The translations under genes and the position numbers were made by a program. The notes beneath the pieces were generated by a model. It was not told the origin of the DNA, searched no databases, and was given only the letters and a program-made list of their open reading frames with translations. A stretch of DNA of 64,000 bases from Macrotrachela quadricornifera (lineage: Eukaryota > Rotifera > Eurotatoria > Philodinida > Philodinidae): positions 295,157 through 359,156 of the forward strand of contig JAJEKB010020545.1 of assembly GCA_022393335.1 (NCBI GenBank), read 5' to 3'. This document shows, piece by piece, positions 1 through 13,714 of the stretch; position 1 is the stretch's first letter; every line of letters starts with the position of its first letter.

Positions 1-6
1 TCCGTT

Positions 7-147
7 TCCGCGGCACCCTCAGCGAGAGAGATGCCCATTGAGTGTCCTCTTGTGTGTCCGTGGCACCCTCATCGAGTGACACGCCCTCCGTCTATGTTTC
101 CATCCTATATCTCCTATATCTCCTATATCTCCTATATCTCCTATATC
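7..147. repeat. Short direct repeat and 9-bp tandem array
   Basis: A 20-bp motif of the form TCCG(C/T)GGCACCCTCA(G/T)CGAG occurs near 7-26 and again near 57-76, 50 bp apart. It is followed at 103-147 by five uninterrupted copies of the 9-mer TCCTATATC. An open frame across the region encodes only low-complexity leucine and tyrosine, so I do not call a gene. Confidence 0.8.
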
Positions 148-230
148 TGCTACGTTTTACTCTCTTAGCATTTAATCGAGTTTCCGGGGATATTCTCCAA
201 ACGCATCATATGCCTAAGCCTTTCATTTAA

Positions 231-1786
231 GTTTTTAAAAAATCGAAATTATTTTTCCGGCGAATATCGCATTGATTACGGATCTTCTCTCGAGAATCTC
301 TCTTAGAAATATCCAAAACACATCTGATTTAGGCTTGAACTTCGACTTTGATGCATAATTGTTAAAAGAACGTCATTTTTTGTGCTTTTTTTACGTTGTT
401 AGTGCTCTTTGGGCTAAGAAAATTTCTGGCCTATCAATAAAAGTCTTGTCCATTTTGTCTACTATTTTTTTCCGACATTAGAGAAGTTTGTCCATTGATC
501 TAATAATCCTAGATACGCCACTGATACGTAGCTTTGGTAAGGAAACTTGTTCTACTCTATAAGCTTGGAAACACATAACCATTTAATGTAATTCCAATGG
601 TACCACATGTTTGATGTTGGGACTAAAAATAATTGTTTTTTGATTTGATTATTTTACTCTAGTCTATAGACGTGTTTCTCCCCGAAACGCATCTGATTGC
701 GTTTCGAAAATGCTTCTAAATGCGCCAGATATCTTATTTTAGCTGCTGTCAAATGCAGTGCACCAAGAAATTCATTACTTAGTTAAAACAAGGTTTGTGC
801 AAGGTATATCAAGCAATGAATGTCCTTCTTATAACATGACATCTAGGTTTATTACACGTCAAAATATCAAGCTCAGTTAGATATACGGGAGAATAATGAT
901 GTTCTTTTAGATAACATTTTTAGTCCTTGATTGTGCAAGAAATTATATCTCTTTTGAATATCTTTTCGAACATCACAGATTGTTCTCGTTTCTACAACAC
1001 GTTATCTTTTCTCTGCATCATTTTCTTTCTGTTCTTTTTTTATTCACGACTTGGTATCATTTTTGTTTTTTCTCTAGTAGTTAGGAGGTAGTTAGTCAGT
1101 GAGCGAGTCGATTACGATTACTGACGAAGTTGAGTCGAGTCAGGAGACTGACGCACTGAAGTGTAGCGTGTTATTCTATTGTATACAAATTACACATGTG
1201 TACTTTAGATTTCAGTGTGGCTGTGTATCTTAGTCCTTTTATTATTAAATGAAATATGACGACCTCAAGTTATCCCAATTTCTTTCATCGACTTAAATCT
1301 CTTGATTGCAATGGCATTTAGCAGTGCTAAAATATTTACATTCATTTCAAGTTATTTGGAAGGACATGTTAATTAACATTTATATAGATCTAATCGAATG
1401 AGTGGAAAATAAGTAGAGAACAAATATTGTTTTTTTGTGGTATTCGATGAAAAAACTTATTTTTCATCAGAAAAAAACAATACCCTTATCATTTATTGCT
1501 AGCAATCATGATGTTTTGAGGACAAAACTTCGATTTTACATGAAATCGTATTTTTTTGTCAGACACGAAGCAAACTTATTAGAGTTTTAGTCAAAATTTC
1601 TCTGTAGACTATGAATCATTTAACTCGTACAATTATTGAGGTAGTTTTGAATATGATTATCAATAATTTTTTTCTTTTTTTACTCTATTTTGAATAGTAA
1701 GAAAAATACAAGACAAGAACAATTGAAAAAAGTGCTTCGGTTTTGTAAAGGACATACCATTGTCAAAGAAGACTCAAGAATAATAA
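231..1786. other. Intergenic upstream region, two hairpins
   Basis: No gene is recognisable here. A perfect 9-bp stem (CGAAACGCA with its complement, 6-nt loop) lies at 683-706. A longer AT-rich hairpin lies at about 1425-1482, with TATTGTTTTTTT and GATGAAAAA facing their complements. The stretch ends at the start codon of the NACHT/WD gene, so it should hold that gene's promoter, but I see no definable core element. Confidence 0.5.
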
Positions 1787-4700
1787 ATGGAATTAGACCT
1801 TTATCGTAGTCATTTCAACAGTGATAATGTTCCAGAGATTAAATCCAAAACAATACGTATTTTCATTAGTTCTACATTTAGTGGTAAGCGTTATTTGCAA
1901 TCTCGAGTTTTGTGCTCTATTTTCTCATAGATACTGTCAATGAACGCAATCTATTAATTGAAAAAGTTTATCCAAAATTAAAGTTATTTTGTAAAGAAAA
2001 CTATGGACTTGAATTTCAGGTAAAATACCAAATTTATTTGAAAATATGTGATTTAAAATATTTTTTGCTTTTTTTTGAAGTATTCTGATATGCGTTGGGG
2101 TGTTCAAGACAGAGCATCATTCGATCATTCAACAGTACATCAGTGTCTACAAGAACTTGATCGTTGTTGTCAATATTCATTGGCAACAAACTCTGTTGTA
2201 CGTTCTGAATACTATACTTATTCTGTTTATTCTTGACACTTGTAAAATATTTTATCTATGTAGATCTTACTGAGCCATCGTTATGGCTCACGATGTCTTC
2301 CTGCTACACTTTCTTGTCGAATGTTCAATTTATTGAAACCTCATGTATCCAATCTCTCGCTAATTGAAGAATGGTACAAACTCGATGAAAATCCAATGAA
2401 ACCTGAATATGTTTTACAGCCACTAACCGGTGATTTAATAGAGAACTATAAAAAATGGAATGACATACAGACTTTTCTTCATGTTGAATTAAGACAAGCA
2501 GCTGATGAATGTTTTAAACGAAAATTTATAACAAAAGAAGAACGAGATGAATTTTTCACATCTGGTATGTAATTTCTTTTAAAACTATGAAAGCAGACGA
2601 CGTTCGTAAAATTTTTTTTAGTAACAGAACAAGAAATCAAACGTCTTATACAGAATAATTATAGATCATCAAATCGTATGCTATGTTTCATACGTGAAAT
2701 AACAGATCCAGAGTCAATAAAAGGGAAAGAAAAGGAGAAGTTAATTGAAACTGACGAAGAACCAAGAATATTATTACAGAATCTGAAGCAAACACTCAAG
2801 GAGAAATTCAAAACAGAGAACATTAAAACGTATCAGGTTAGTGACTGTGAAATATGCGAGCTTGTCTGCAAAGTTCGAACTTCTTTTAGGTACAATGGTC
2901 ATCAGATGACAATCGTAAATTATATTTGTCTCAATTCATTGATGACTTCGAACTGTTAATTAAACGTCAAATTAATTATCATATGGAACATTTGAAACGA
3001 AAAGAATGGAAAATATTGAATGATCAGCTCTACAGTGAAGTAGTGGAACATGCAATGCAATGTAGAGAATTAATTAAACGATTTTACGAACGAAATGATA
3101 TTATGAATAAAGTAAGTGAATCATAGTACAAGAGAATAAAAATCACAATCTCCAATAAATATGTGTTTTGCTTTCTAGATTAAAGAATTTGTCCAATCGA
3201 ACGAAGATCGAAAAATTTTAATTATCTATGGAGAATCAGGTTGTGGTAAATCATCGATTATGGCTAAAACAGTTGAACAGGTAATTAAGATGAGAATTTC
3301 ATCCGTAGTACAAAACAAAAATGGAAGCAGATACTCTCTTTTCTTGACTAAAATATAAAATGTAATGTTAAAAACCCTGGTCTTAAACCTAAAAGAATCA
3401 TAGTGATAAATGCCAGTTTCACATCTCTATATATGTCAAACTTGAATAGTTGAAAGTCAAGTATTTAAGTTTCAATTTTCAACTTTCAGATGAGAATGCT
3501 ACGAAAACACACAAATCGAAAGTTGAATTGAGATTTGAAATCTTTTACTGACAATAAAAGATACAGAAAATAAAACTACTATCCCTTTTAAAATAGAAGA
3601 TAGGTTACTGTAAGTTGAATAACTAGAGAACGCAAGCACCTACCAACCTACGTTTCTCACCTTTGAAAAGAGGACACTAAGGCACATGAATATATGGGAA
3701 AATGTTATTGATCAGTAACTTATCAAGAGGATACAAGCCAATCAGACACTTTGAACTCAATTTTTGGAACGCTTTTTTCGTTGGTTTTCCAACTTCAATT
3801 AGATCATTCGATAGCATATTCCGTTTAAGAGCTATAAACATTTTCTTGAGATCTCCAAAATCGATCATGTCACGTCCAGTTGCCCGTAAAAAGGTTATAA
3901 TTTAGATAATCAACCATGCTAAGTCCAGTGGTGATGTTTGTTTCTTGTATCAAAGTAATCCAAGACCATTATATCAACATTTTCGAAAAACTAGTTTTTG
4001 CTGCTGTATATAATAAAGAATAAATATACCGAAAATCTTGATATAATGGTCTTGGATTATTTTGAAACAAGGAACAAACATTACTACTGGACTTAGCGTG
4101 ATCGATTACCTAAATTATGACCTTTTACGGGCGACTGGGTGTGGCATGACCAATTTCGAAGGTCTCAGGGAAATGTTTATAGCTCTTAAACAGAGTATGC
4201 TATCGAATTCGGCTTTATGTAGATCGAAAGAGAACAATTTTTTCTATCGAATAAGCTAATGAAAGTTGGAAAACCAACGAAAAAAGCGTTCCAAAAACTG
4301 AGTTCAAAGTGTCTGATTGGCTTGCATCCTATTAATAAGTTATTGATCAATAACATTTTCCCATGTATTCATGTGCCTTGGTGTCCTCTTTTTGAAAGAT
4401 GAAACACGTAGGTCGCTGGCTGCTTGCGTTCTCGAGCTATTCAACTTAAAATAATCCATCGTCTATTTTGAAATAGATAGTAAACATCGAATAAACTTAA
4501 CACTGGAAAATGGCATTCTAATAGCAAGGAGATCTGGCCCCCAGAAACCGATTGGTATTCATAAACGCGTGAAGCTGCTCAAAAAAATTGGGCGTTTTCA
4601 AACGTTTTTGAATATCATTTGGCTACTTCGGTGGAAACGACTACTTTGCTAGTTTTTATAAGACTGATTTCAACATTTACTATATTGTTTAAAAATGAAC

Positions 4701-7700
4701 AAGATTATGTATACTAGATTTGCATAACACCTAACATGGCTCAGAGTGTTATACCATATCATTTAGATACCTTCATGGTTGTCAAATTCATCGTCTCAGA
4801 ATACATCGATTATACTCCGATTTCTTGGTATGACTAGATGGACTTCAGATATTGTTAAAACACTTCTCGGTATTACACAACAGATAGTAAAAATTTATAA
4901 CTTGAATTTTGTACCGGATATTTCTTCGAATAATTGTTCTGAAATACGTGATCAATTACAACATATTCTCACGCTCATACCTCAACAGGAAAATCTTTTT
5001 ATCTTACTCGATTCAATTGATCAACTAGCTGTCGAATATTATGATTGTTCAAAATGGCTTCCACGTAATTATCCTGAAAACACAAAATTTATTTTATCTA
5101 CTATACCGACGATTCGGAAAAGTCAGAAAGACAATAAAATTCTCGATGATCTCAAGCAACTTTTAGCTTCAACTAATGATCCAAAAATATTTGTGGAAAT
5201 AACAACTTTTAATGAAAACCTTGCAGTAGAAATATTTCAATCATGGCTTGTGAAAGATAGTCGTAACCTAACAGAAACTCAATATAAATGGTTAGCATAT
5301 ATATTGCAGCGATGTGATACACCGTTGTATCTTTCTCTGATCTATGATCAAACGTTAACATGGCATTCATATGAAACTAGTCCACCAGAAGGTTTTTGTG
5401 CAATTAACAACATCCGTGATGCAATAGACTATCTATACAGTCAATTAGCAAAGCGACATGGTCAAAAATTAGTTGAACTCTCAATGAGATACATACAATT
5501 AGCTGGGGGTCTAACTGAGAATGAACTAGAAGATATATTGAGTTTAGACGATGATGTTCTCAAATCTATTTTCGTGCACTATTTACCACCGTTAAGTATA
5601 TTTCGTCTGCCTGGCACACTATGGACACGTCTTAGAAATGATATGAAAAAGTATTTAGTTGAACGCGAAATTGATGGACTACCGTGTCTCTACTTGTAAG
5701 TAAAAGAAAACAAACTTTATTGTACTTACAAAAATATTCGGAATCATATATCAAAAACTGTGTAGAACAATGTGAAACCTCATCATATGAACATCCTCTC
5801 TTTGTGAAATCTTCAATATTCAGAATAGTAAACAAATTTTTTGTCCCTGTCTGCCGACAGTTCCCTCTTATATAAACATTAAAACAAATGTTTATATAGA
5901 TCGCACTAATAATTAATTTATTTAGTTATAGACCAAAAAAGAGACAAAACAAACGTATGCTTCATAGTTCTCTTTGTCAATCGATCAACTGCTTATGAAA
6001 CTTGAACAGACAGTATTGCTAAGCGAGAAATAGCAGATATTCGAAATGAATTGATAATCGAATAGAAAATATTACTGATGAATGACAAAGATGGTGGTTT
6101 GACACATAGAAAATTGATTTAAATAAATGTGGAAACATCGAATTTGAATTCGAGTGTTATGTGTACTTCAAATAGTAAAACTAATTGATGACAGATTGAT
6201 TTCGATCAAACTGTCTGAAAAATAAGACAAATGAGTTATAATAGACTGTCTAGACAAAAACTATCCTAGCAAGCCGTTTTTTCTAAAACTTGATTTCTAT
6301 TGGTTACTAGTTAACTAATAGGATTTCGAGGCAAGTGGAGCTTACATTCAAGTTATCTGCCCCAGAAAACCTTTATTCAAGTTCGATAAAATCTCGAAGT
6401 ATCGCTTCTTTGATCAGAAGACGGAGCTTTAATTCTCAATCAATTAGAGCGTAGAGAAACACAGAAGCAATTTCCGTTTCAGTATCTTTCAAATAGAAGA
6501 CTTAGCCTTCTTGCTTCCTAATGTTTTACATATCATTTTGTAGCCCATGAAATTTCTTTATCGAATGGTATGTTATAGTTTAGGTTTTTATTTTAATTAT
6601 GATAGGAAAAGCTTTTAAAGAAAATCGGGATAGATCAATGTTCGCATAGAAAAGCATAAGAAACAGACATTTTGTTGTGATAACTCAGTAATATCTTGAC
6701 AAATCATTTTCATTTTCGAATTCGAGCGAGATATTGATAAGACAATTCTGTGTATAAAATTTCATCACAATCGGATTAGCCTCTAAGGGTTATCGTGTAT
6801 ACGGGCGGACGGACATACTGACCGATTCTATAATGTGCTCACTTTTTCAGTACACAAAAAACACATTTCGCTAGGTTTCGTTTTGAATACCATCAAACGA
6901 TGGGACGAGTATGCATCCGACTACACAAGTAATCAAAAAAGAAAAAAAAAACGGAAAAGATTCAAAGATAGGATGACTTAAAGAATCTACGAACTTCGTA
7001 CGAGTGATCCTGCGGTCAATGAGTTGAAAATACACCAAGATCTAGTCCTATTTTTTAAGAACACGGTCGACAGATTGTTGAAGACTTTGGTTTGTTAAAT
7101 TGTCGATTCAAGATCAATAATAAATGACTGGATCATTTTTAATATCGTCATGCAGTAGCTTTTAGAGTGATATTTAATGAATACGTAATAATAAGTACCA
7201 CTATCTTTGATGAATGGAAACAATGTCTTCTCATCTTATCGACAACAACAGCGATCACAATATTTTTAATTTTGATGAGATCAACTCGTTTGTAAAGCTC
7301 TTTCCGGAAACTTTCCAGACTAAAAAATCTGTGGAAAAAATTTTTGAAAACGGCTGAAAAAAAACTCTAAAATTTCTTTTTCTGATCATAAAATCGAATG
7401 AATTTATAAGAACCATAACTAAAATTTTTCATGTTTTGGTTTTGCTTGCCGGTCCCGTGCACATTCTCCTAAAGTCTTGATTAAAATTCCAGACTTTTAT
7501 CTTCTGCTATCAAAACTAACTAAAAACCTGGTCTTATGTTTTGCGCTAATACAGCAAGTCTATTTGATATTTTTCTCTTGTTTAGTTATCATCGTAGTTT
7601 TCAAAGTCATGGTCCACGTGTCCACTATGTTTATGGTGATCCGTATAAAGCTGAAACAAATATTTTAGAATATTGTCTTCGCGGATATTTTAGTGGTGAA

Positions 7701-10700
7701 TATCAATCACCGAAAATGATAGTTTATAAAATTAGTGAAAAACTAAAACAAAAATATCATTTTTCGACGAATACAATCGAAACCTATCGTTGTCTAAGTA
7801 TTATGGGCCCACTGAAATTGAAAACAGGTGTGTATAATCATCGCAGAATCAATCAACTATTTAAAAAAATTGATCACTATAGCTATGCACACGTGTATAC
7901 GTTGTATAATTATGAATTTATGATTGCTTATTTAAAAATCGGTTTAAAAATCACGACATTACTCGAAAAATTTTCTGATATTCTCGCCAAAGTGAATACT
8001 GGTGAATTACACTTTCTCTTGAAATTATATGAAACGGTTTATCCAATACTTGAGCAATATCCATCGAATTTTGCATTCGAAATTTCAAGTAGACTACAGC
8101 ATTTAGTTTCTTCTTGTAATGCCGCACCTAATTTAAACTCACTTTACAAACAATGCTTAAAAAAATGTTCATTGCGAAAAGTTCTAAATTCAATTGAACC
8201 ATTACACAAACGTCGATTTGATAGTATTCATAATATATTGCTCGATGGAAGTCGGCTCTTCATTATAACTGATAAACAAATACTATTTGCGGGATTGAAA
8301 TTATATTATGTCGAATACTATTGGGAATTCGATTTACCTTTTCAAAAACAGACGATATATCTTTCAGCCACTTCATTTTCCCATATATGTGTCTACTCGT
8401 CATCTTCAATCATCGTCTTAGATTATGACAGGAAACGGTCTGTTCACATACCGAGACTTTCGGACGAAGTTAATCAATATCTTCAAGTTGAAATAATCGA
8501 ATATGGATTTATTATAATTCACGAAAGTAATGGCAATTTATATATTTGGAATTATTTAAATAACACGTTACAATATAAGTTTGACGATCTAGTAGAATAT
8601 TGTCAAATATATCGTTCTAAATCATTATTATCTTTTACCAATGTCTTTTATTGTTATACTTTAATAAAAATCATATCATCCAGCATGGCAAATGAAATCC
8701 AATATATAGTCGTCATTACAAGCAAAACTAGCGTCATAAAAATTGTACGATTTGATAGGATAAAATTCGAATCAAATATTGTTATGGTTGATATCGATTT
8801 ACTGAATACATGTACTGATACTTATTATAACAGAGAAGAAAATCAATTATTGTTTTATCATATACCATTTGTTAATCCTACAAAACTGTTAGAAACTGAA
8901 TCAAACTTACCCTTACAATTTGAAAACTTCTGTGCGCTTCATCTACCAATATTCGATTTATCAGAAACAAAATTCATTCGTTTATCGCAACAAGATGAAA
9001 AACCCTTACTCGGTGTGCTTACTAATGAGTTAACATATCTTATTCATAGTTGCACTTGTGAACAGTCAGATCGTTTCCAATTGGAGGACGACATATTGCC
9101 ATTAAAATTCGATTTTATAAAAATTTCCGAACATTATACCGCTGTACAAACAACACATGATCGTACATTTGATAATTATGTACTTTGCTGGAACGAACCC
9201 AAAGGCATTATCGATATTTACGAATGGGATTGTACAATACTTGAAGAAGAATATGTACATAGTTACTGGCTAATAGGACATTTAGATATCAATAATACTA
9301 GAAGAATTCGAAATGTATTTTTCCATACTGGTAAGAGCTTTTTTCATAGCAGAAGAAACAAAAAATAAACTGCCTTTTTATTTAGACATAACTAACGGTG
9401 TAACTATCTGTGTTAACCTAGAAAATATTGAATTACAAATATTTAATATGTATCTTTCATCATTATATAACAGAAAAAAAAGTTTTGTTAAGGAAAAAAT
9501 TTCGTATTTAGAAAAACAAGATCATTACATTTTTACATTGAATAATACGAAAAAGTAGATGAATCTAGTTCTAAATATCTCAAGCTTGATTTTTTTCTTG
9601 TCTTTTTTCAAGGTATATAACAGTATGGTCTGCAATTACTGAATCTATTCAACAAAATTCTAATGAACTAACACCTTTAATATCGATTTCTTGTCAAAAG
9701 TCAATTATTTCTGTATCTATTACATCATCATCAATTTTACTGATTGATACTCGATGTCAGATTTACATTTATTCATTATCAGATAAGATTTTATTAGCAA
9801 CACTTTGTCATCTGATGAACAATGATAGCAATATTGAAGTATTTTCAATGGAAAACGATCATTATATTCTTAATTGTACGAAATCCATATTATTTAAAAT
9901 CGATGTAAATCTGCAACAGAGCCAATTGGATGAATTTAAAAAAATCGAGTGTAAATCACGCTTAATTACAATCCATAGAAAAAAAAACTTTCTCATCATT
10001 TTATCCGATGATTATTTGACTTTACTGATTTATCAAATAAAAGAAAAGATTGTTTCATATACAATAACAAATTTTCAATCATATATAACTTCAAAAATTA
10101 TCGAAATTCATTTCGTACACTCATATCTTTTATTATATTGCGAGAATAAAGATTTATGGTTATGGAATATTGAAAGTAAAAAATTACTTTCTTTGAATAA
10201 ATCTTTATTATATACATTGAATTTATATGGTAATCGATTAGTTACATTGTCAATTGATCAAAGATTTCTTTCATTTTATGATTTGATAGAAAATTTAAAA
10301 GGTGAAATTAAACTTTCAAAAGAAAACAATAGAAAATTTAAATCAATATGTCTAACAGAAAATGGTGAATATTTATTTGCAATTGATGAAGACAAATTTT
10401 TTATTTTTATGTATCATGTAACAGATGGAAAATTATTAGAAAAATTATATATTGAAAATTTACAAGGATTAATACAAGTATATCATAATAAATTAATTCT
10501 CTGTGTAGAAGAAAACGAATTAATCATTCTCGACTATAAGAATGAGGAGTAAGTGAATTTTATATCAGTTTAATCCCGTTTGTATGTCTAACTGTCATTT
10601 TTAGAGAGTCTGATATTGTCAATAAGAATAAAGCAGAAACTGGAAGAAATTCAGTGTTCTTACAACTGATTAAAAAAAAATATTGGCATCGAACGATAAA

Positions 10701-10722
10701 AACGAATCCAAAAAAACTGTAA
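1787..10722 (+). CDS. NACHT and WD-repeat STAND NTPase (NWD1/NWD2-like), 12 exons
   Basis: Twelve exons join with GT-AG borders and no frame break into 1679 codons: 1787-1883, 1931-2019, 2081-2197, 2264-2564, 2622-2836, 2890-3111, 3179-3280, 4767-5695, 7586-9330, 9386-9554, 9613-10548 and 10605-10722. The start is the first ATG before the DUF4062-like block TIRIFISSTFSDTVNER (about residues 22-38), followed by DMRWGV. Walker A GESGCGKS is at 365-372 and a Walker B-like FILLDSIDQ is near residues 459-467. The C-terminal two thirds has WD-like blades (for example LYIWNYLNN and LWLWNIESKK). Length and order match animal NWD1/NWD2 (about 1560-1740 aa), cytosolic signal-transduction ATPases whose propeller senses a ligand and whose NACHT module oligomerises; that role is inferred. 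Two introns are unusually long (1486 and 1890 bp), and the first carries a giant hairpin. Exon ends were assigned by eye. Confidence 0.9.
3575..4490. mobile_element. Foldback element (about 0.9 kb hairpin) in the NWD intron
   Basis: The left arm (about 3575-3975) and right arm (about 4030-4490) are long inverted copies with scattered mismatches. For example, GGCACATGAATA followed by ATGGGAAAATG on the left reappears reversed on the right, and GAGAACGCAAG pairs with CTTGCGTTCTC. The loop near 4000 is short. Open frames inside are mirror images of each other and encode nothing recognisable. The element fills most of the intron separating the Walker A exon from the rest of the NTPase, and transcription would yield an RNA stem of roughly 400 bp. 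I see no transposase and no clear target duplication. Confidence 0.85.
5696..7585 (+). other. Long NWD intron with repeat-like sequence
   Basis: This 1.9-kb intron separates the NACHT region from the WD region. It contains a small hairpin near 5868-5897 (TATAAACATT and its complement), a palindromic stretch near 6298-6322, and at about 6750-6830 a GGGCGGACGGACA-containing segment of the kind often found in dispersed animal repeats. I find no convincing exon. The frame is preserved only by splicing TT to T at 5695/7586. Confidence 0.55.
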
Positions 10723-12713
10723 TTCAATCTAAAAACAAAATCATCTATTTGTTGACGAAAATATAAATTTCATTCTACTATTCTCAACTGATACTTTTCA
10801 TCTGTCGATTAACTCGAAATTTTGATAAATTGAAGTGCCTTGTAATATTGAATACAAAATAATACAGAGTTTTATTTCGCCGATGCATTTCCTTTTACTA
10901 ATTGTTATATCAATACTCATCAGAACTTCATATTATCAATAAGCACAAAATACATGATTGAGAAGTGAGTTTATAATAGAGAGATTCAAAGCATTATACG
11001 ACGCATTTCGATTATTGCCGAAATAAAATTAATCTAGAATAACAATTAATATTATTTGTTAAAAAAGAAAAAGATCAAAGCTGTTTATGTCTATTACCTT
11101 GATTAGTTCCAAATAATAACATAGCAAAGTTGTCGGTTATGTGATTTTTATTTTGGTTAACATTTCTCGTGAAGTTTTCTTATGTATGCACAATATTAGA
11201 TCTTTCGAGAAAATTATGACATCGTAAATACTGATGTATTCAATTCGTTTTTACAGCTCTATGACAAAAGTTGTTGATCTTTATTTTTATTTAAGTTAAG
11301 TTTTATAATAAATGCCTTGTTACTTACAATTTAAATGTGTCTCATTAATTTTATCGTTCCATTTTTTTTCTGCAACAACGAAATAAAATGTCAAATAGTT
11401 AGAAGAGAAAAAAATTTAAGCAAGAATTTTAATTTTCTTGACAATATCTTATATAATTGATTCTTTTTATAAAATAAAATTACTGATGAAAAGTAAAGAA
11501 AATAAGAAATAACTATTGAAATTCTTTGCAGTGTATCATAGAAAACTTTATCTCATTCGATACATTGTTGTTAAATTTCTAGTAAAACCACTTTTTTTTT
11601 AAAAAATCAATCAAATAATAGTATATAGCATATATAATCAAACTGTACTTCTCATCTTTGAAATCAGATGAGGGTGTGAGGGTAAGGGTGAGTACAGCTA
11701 CTACAATACCAGGTATTTTGAAATTGTTTAGATTAAATGTATTCATAGAAAGCCGGTTGTAGCCAAATGAATGGAAGATCTTTTATGGATTAAATATCTA
11801 TTATTTCAATACTTGTCTTCAATGCTTAGTTTGTAATTGTCATTTAGGAATAATTCTTGTTTTTTAAGATAATATTTAATGTGGGTTATATCTGAGTCTG
11901 TACGGATGGCATTTTTTGCGATATTGTTTTGTGTGTAATTAATTTAGCTTGGTTGTTTGTATTGTCGAATATTCGAGAAATAAAGGGAAGGTATCTATTG
12001 CTGTTAGGTCATAGTAATTGGAAGTACAAACTTAGTTAAAGAAAAATATACCTGCTCAATGTGATTTGTGTTTGATGATGCTGTTGATTGCGTTTGATAT
12101 TCTCGTATAGAAGTTAATGTTTTTTCTTTTTTTGTCGGTCTAAAAAATAATTTTTTTTGAATGTGAGTGGAGGATTTATATATGTATGTGCTTTCAACAG
12201 ACGATTGTTTTGTTACGTTAGATGACGGTATTACGACAACAGACCACTTAATAGAAGGATGGAGGATTTCACAAGTAGAACGGACTGGTTCAGACTTTAT
12301 CGATATTATTGAATTATCATGTGGTCTTGTGAAAACTAGCATTATATATATACCGACATGAAATGTTAACATAATTCTTTAATATTTTATGCATTGTTAA
12401 TGGCTCAAGATACACATTGGAAATCTGTCGTTCGAAGTAGCATATTGAATAATGAAACCAGAGACGCGTACCACTCCCGCAGCCGCTCCAGGTCAAAAGA
12501 ACATCCAAAAATTACTTTAGAGAAAAATCAAATTTTATGTCTTTGAGACGCTATCTGTGTATCATTTATGTTAAATTAAAAGTAAAAAAATAAAATGTCA
12601 TTCATATGATAATTGATGTTAAAAGAAAACCAAGTTTCATCATTTCGACAACTAAAAATTATTTTATAGATGGCATTTTGCTTTTTTACTTTTAATTTTG
12701 GGAATTAATGTTG
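10723..12713. other. Intergenic, AT-rich, with a G-rich module
   Basis: No gene is supported. A G-rich run at 11,667-11,700 (GAGGGTGTGAGGGTAAGGG) is related to a motif at about 39,985-40,010 in the opposite orientation. Open frames at 12,004-12,372 (minus) and 12,167-12,361 (plus) overlap each other and resemble no family I know. Confidence 0.5.
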
Positions 12714-13061
12714 TTAATCATACGTTCGAAAAAGTAAAGATTGAACTGCATCAGGAGTACGATGTTCAGATAAGTAAAGACAAACAATTTGTGATGAATA
12801 TTTAATTAGAATGTATTCAATATATGTCTCATAATCGTTTAAACTCATTCGACGATTATTAGGCAAAGAAAGTGGATGATCAAAAATAATTGATGAAAAT
12901 CGACAATTTAATTCTTCAAATGCATTAAGCAGATCGAGTGGAGATAAATATTCAAATACTAAATGAATAAGTTCGACAGGCAATTGTTCGAATAGTATTG
13001 AGGAATTATTTCCAATAAAATAAAATGCATTTGTCAAGATATAGATATATGAATGAATCAT
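12714..13061 (-). pseudogene. Truncated F-box protein
   Basis: This 115-codon open frame carries a typical F-box at residues 21-63: LFEQLPVELIHLVFEYLSP followed by DLLNAFEELNCRFSSIIFD. F-box proteins link substrates to the SCF ubiquitin ligase through Skp1. Bdelloid genomes hold many of this form, usually several hundred residues long with a leucine-rich or other C-terminal part. Here the frame stops about 50 residues after the box with no continuation that I can see, so this is probably a truncated copy; a missed downstream exon is the alternative. A hAT-type MITE begins 10 bp upstream of the ATG, which should have separated the gene from its promoter. Confidence 0.65.
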
Positions 13062-13071
13062 ATGTCACAAA

Positions 13072-13253
13072 CAGGCACGTACCCAGAAATTTTCTGAGGA
13101 GGGGGCCCAACCTCTGAGGGGGGGGCGCCCTATCATGGGAAAATAAAAAATTTCATAGGGCAAAAAGTGTCTTCCCGTACCCCCCTACGGGCGTTTTAGC
13201 CCTTGAGGGGGAGGCCCAAACCCCATGGGCCCCCCCCCTTCGGTACGTGCCTG
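13072..13253. mobile_element. 182-bp hAT-type MITE with 8-bp target duplication
   Basis: The ends are perfect 12-bp inverted repeats, CAGGCACGTACC and GGTACGTGCCTG. They are flanked by an exact 8-bp direct duplication, GTCACAAA, at 13,064-13,071 and 13,254-13,261. The interior is very GC-rich compared with its surroundings, with runs of G and C, and has no coding potential. An 8-bp duplication and a CAGG-type end fit a non-autonomous hAT element. Confidence 0.92.
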
Positions 13254-13714
13254 GTCACAAATAAGAATTCATCTCTATTTAATGTCGCTAGTGAACGATA
13301 CTTGACAAGATTATTACAAATTCTTTTTTTTTGAGATAAAAATTTTCATTTGATCAATGTTATTTATAGGTTTGCCGGCAATTTTTGACGTCGGATCGAA
13401 GATTTTGACAAAATTCGAAACTAGTTAACTTTCTTTGAACTACAGTGTATTTTATAGCTCGAGCTCAGAAGACTATTCTTTTGATTTTGTGTTAATTTCT
13501 TCATATGTAAGTTTACACAAACGAAATGCGAAAAAATTCTCTATCAATAATCTCTACTATCGACAATATTTATCGATTGATCGACTAAAAGCTATCATTA
13601 TAGTGCGCATATCGATAGTGCAACGTGTGAACCAGGATACCAAGGGAAGAGTAGGGAATTTTCGAGATTATCAACCCATGAAGAACTAAAAATATCCAAA
13701 AAAGATCTGGAATT

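Noticed and set aside
103..147. Tandem 9-mer as a CRISPR-like array
   Set aside because: The units are contiguous with no spacers, so it is a simple tandem repeat.
7000..7340. Transposase-like fragment in the long NWD intron
   Set aside because: Short coding-like pieces (for example RTSDPAVNEL) are too few and too diverged to assign to any transposase family.
12004..12372. 122-codon minus-strand frame
   Set aside because: No domain, no signal peptide, and an overlapping frame on the other strand. Composition looks random.
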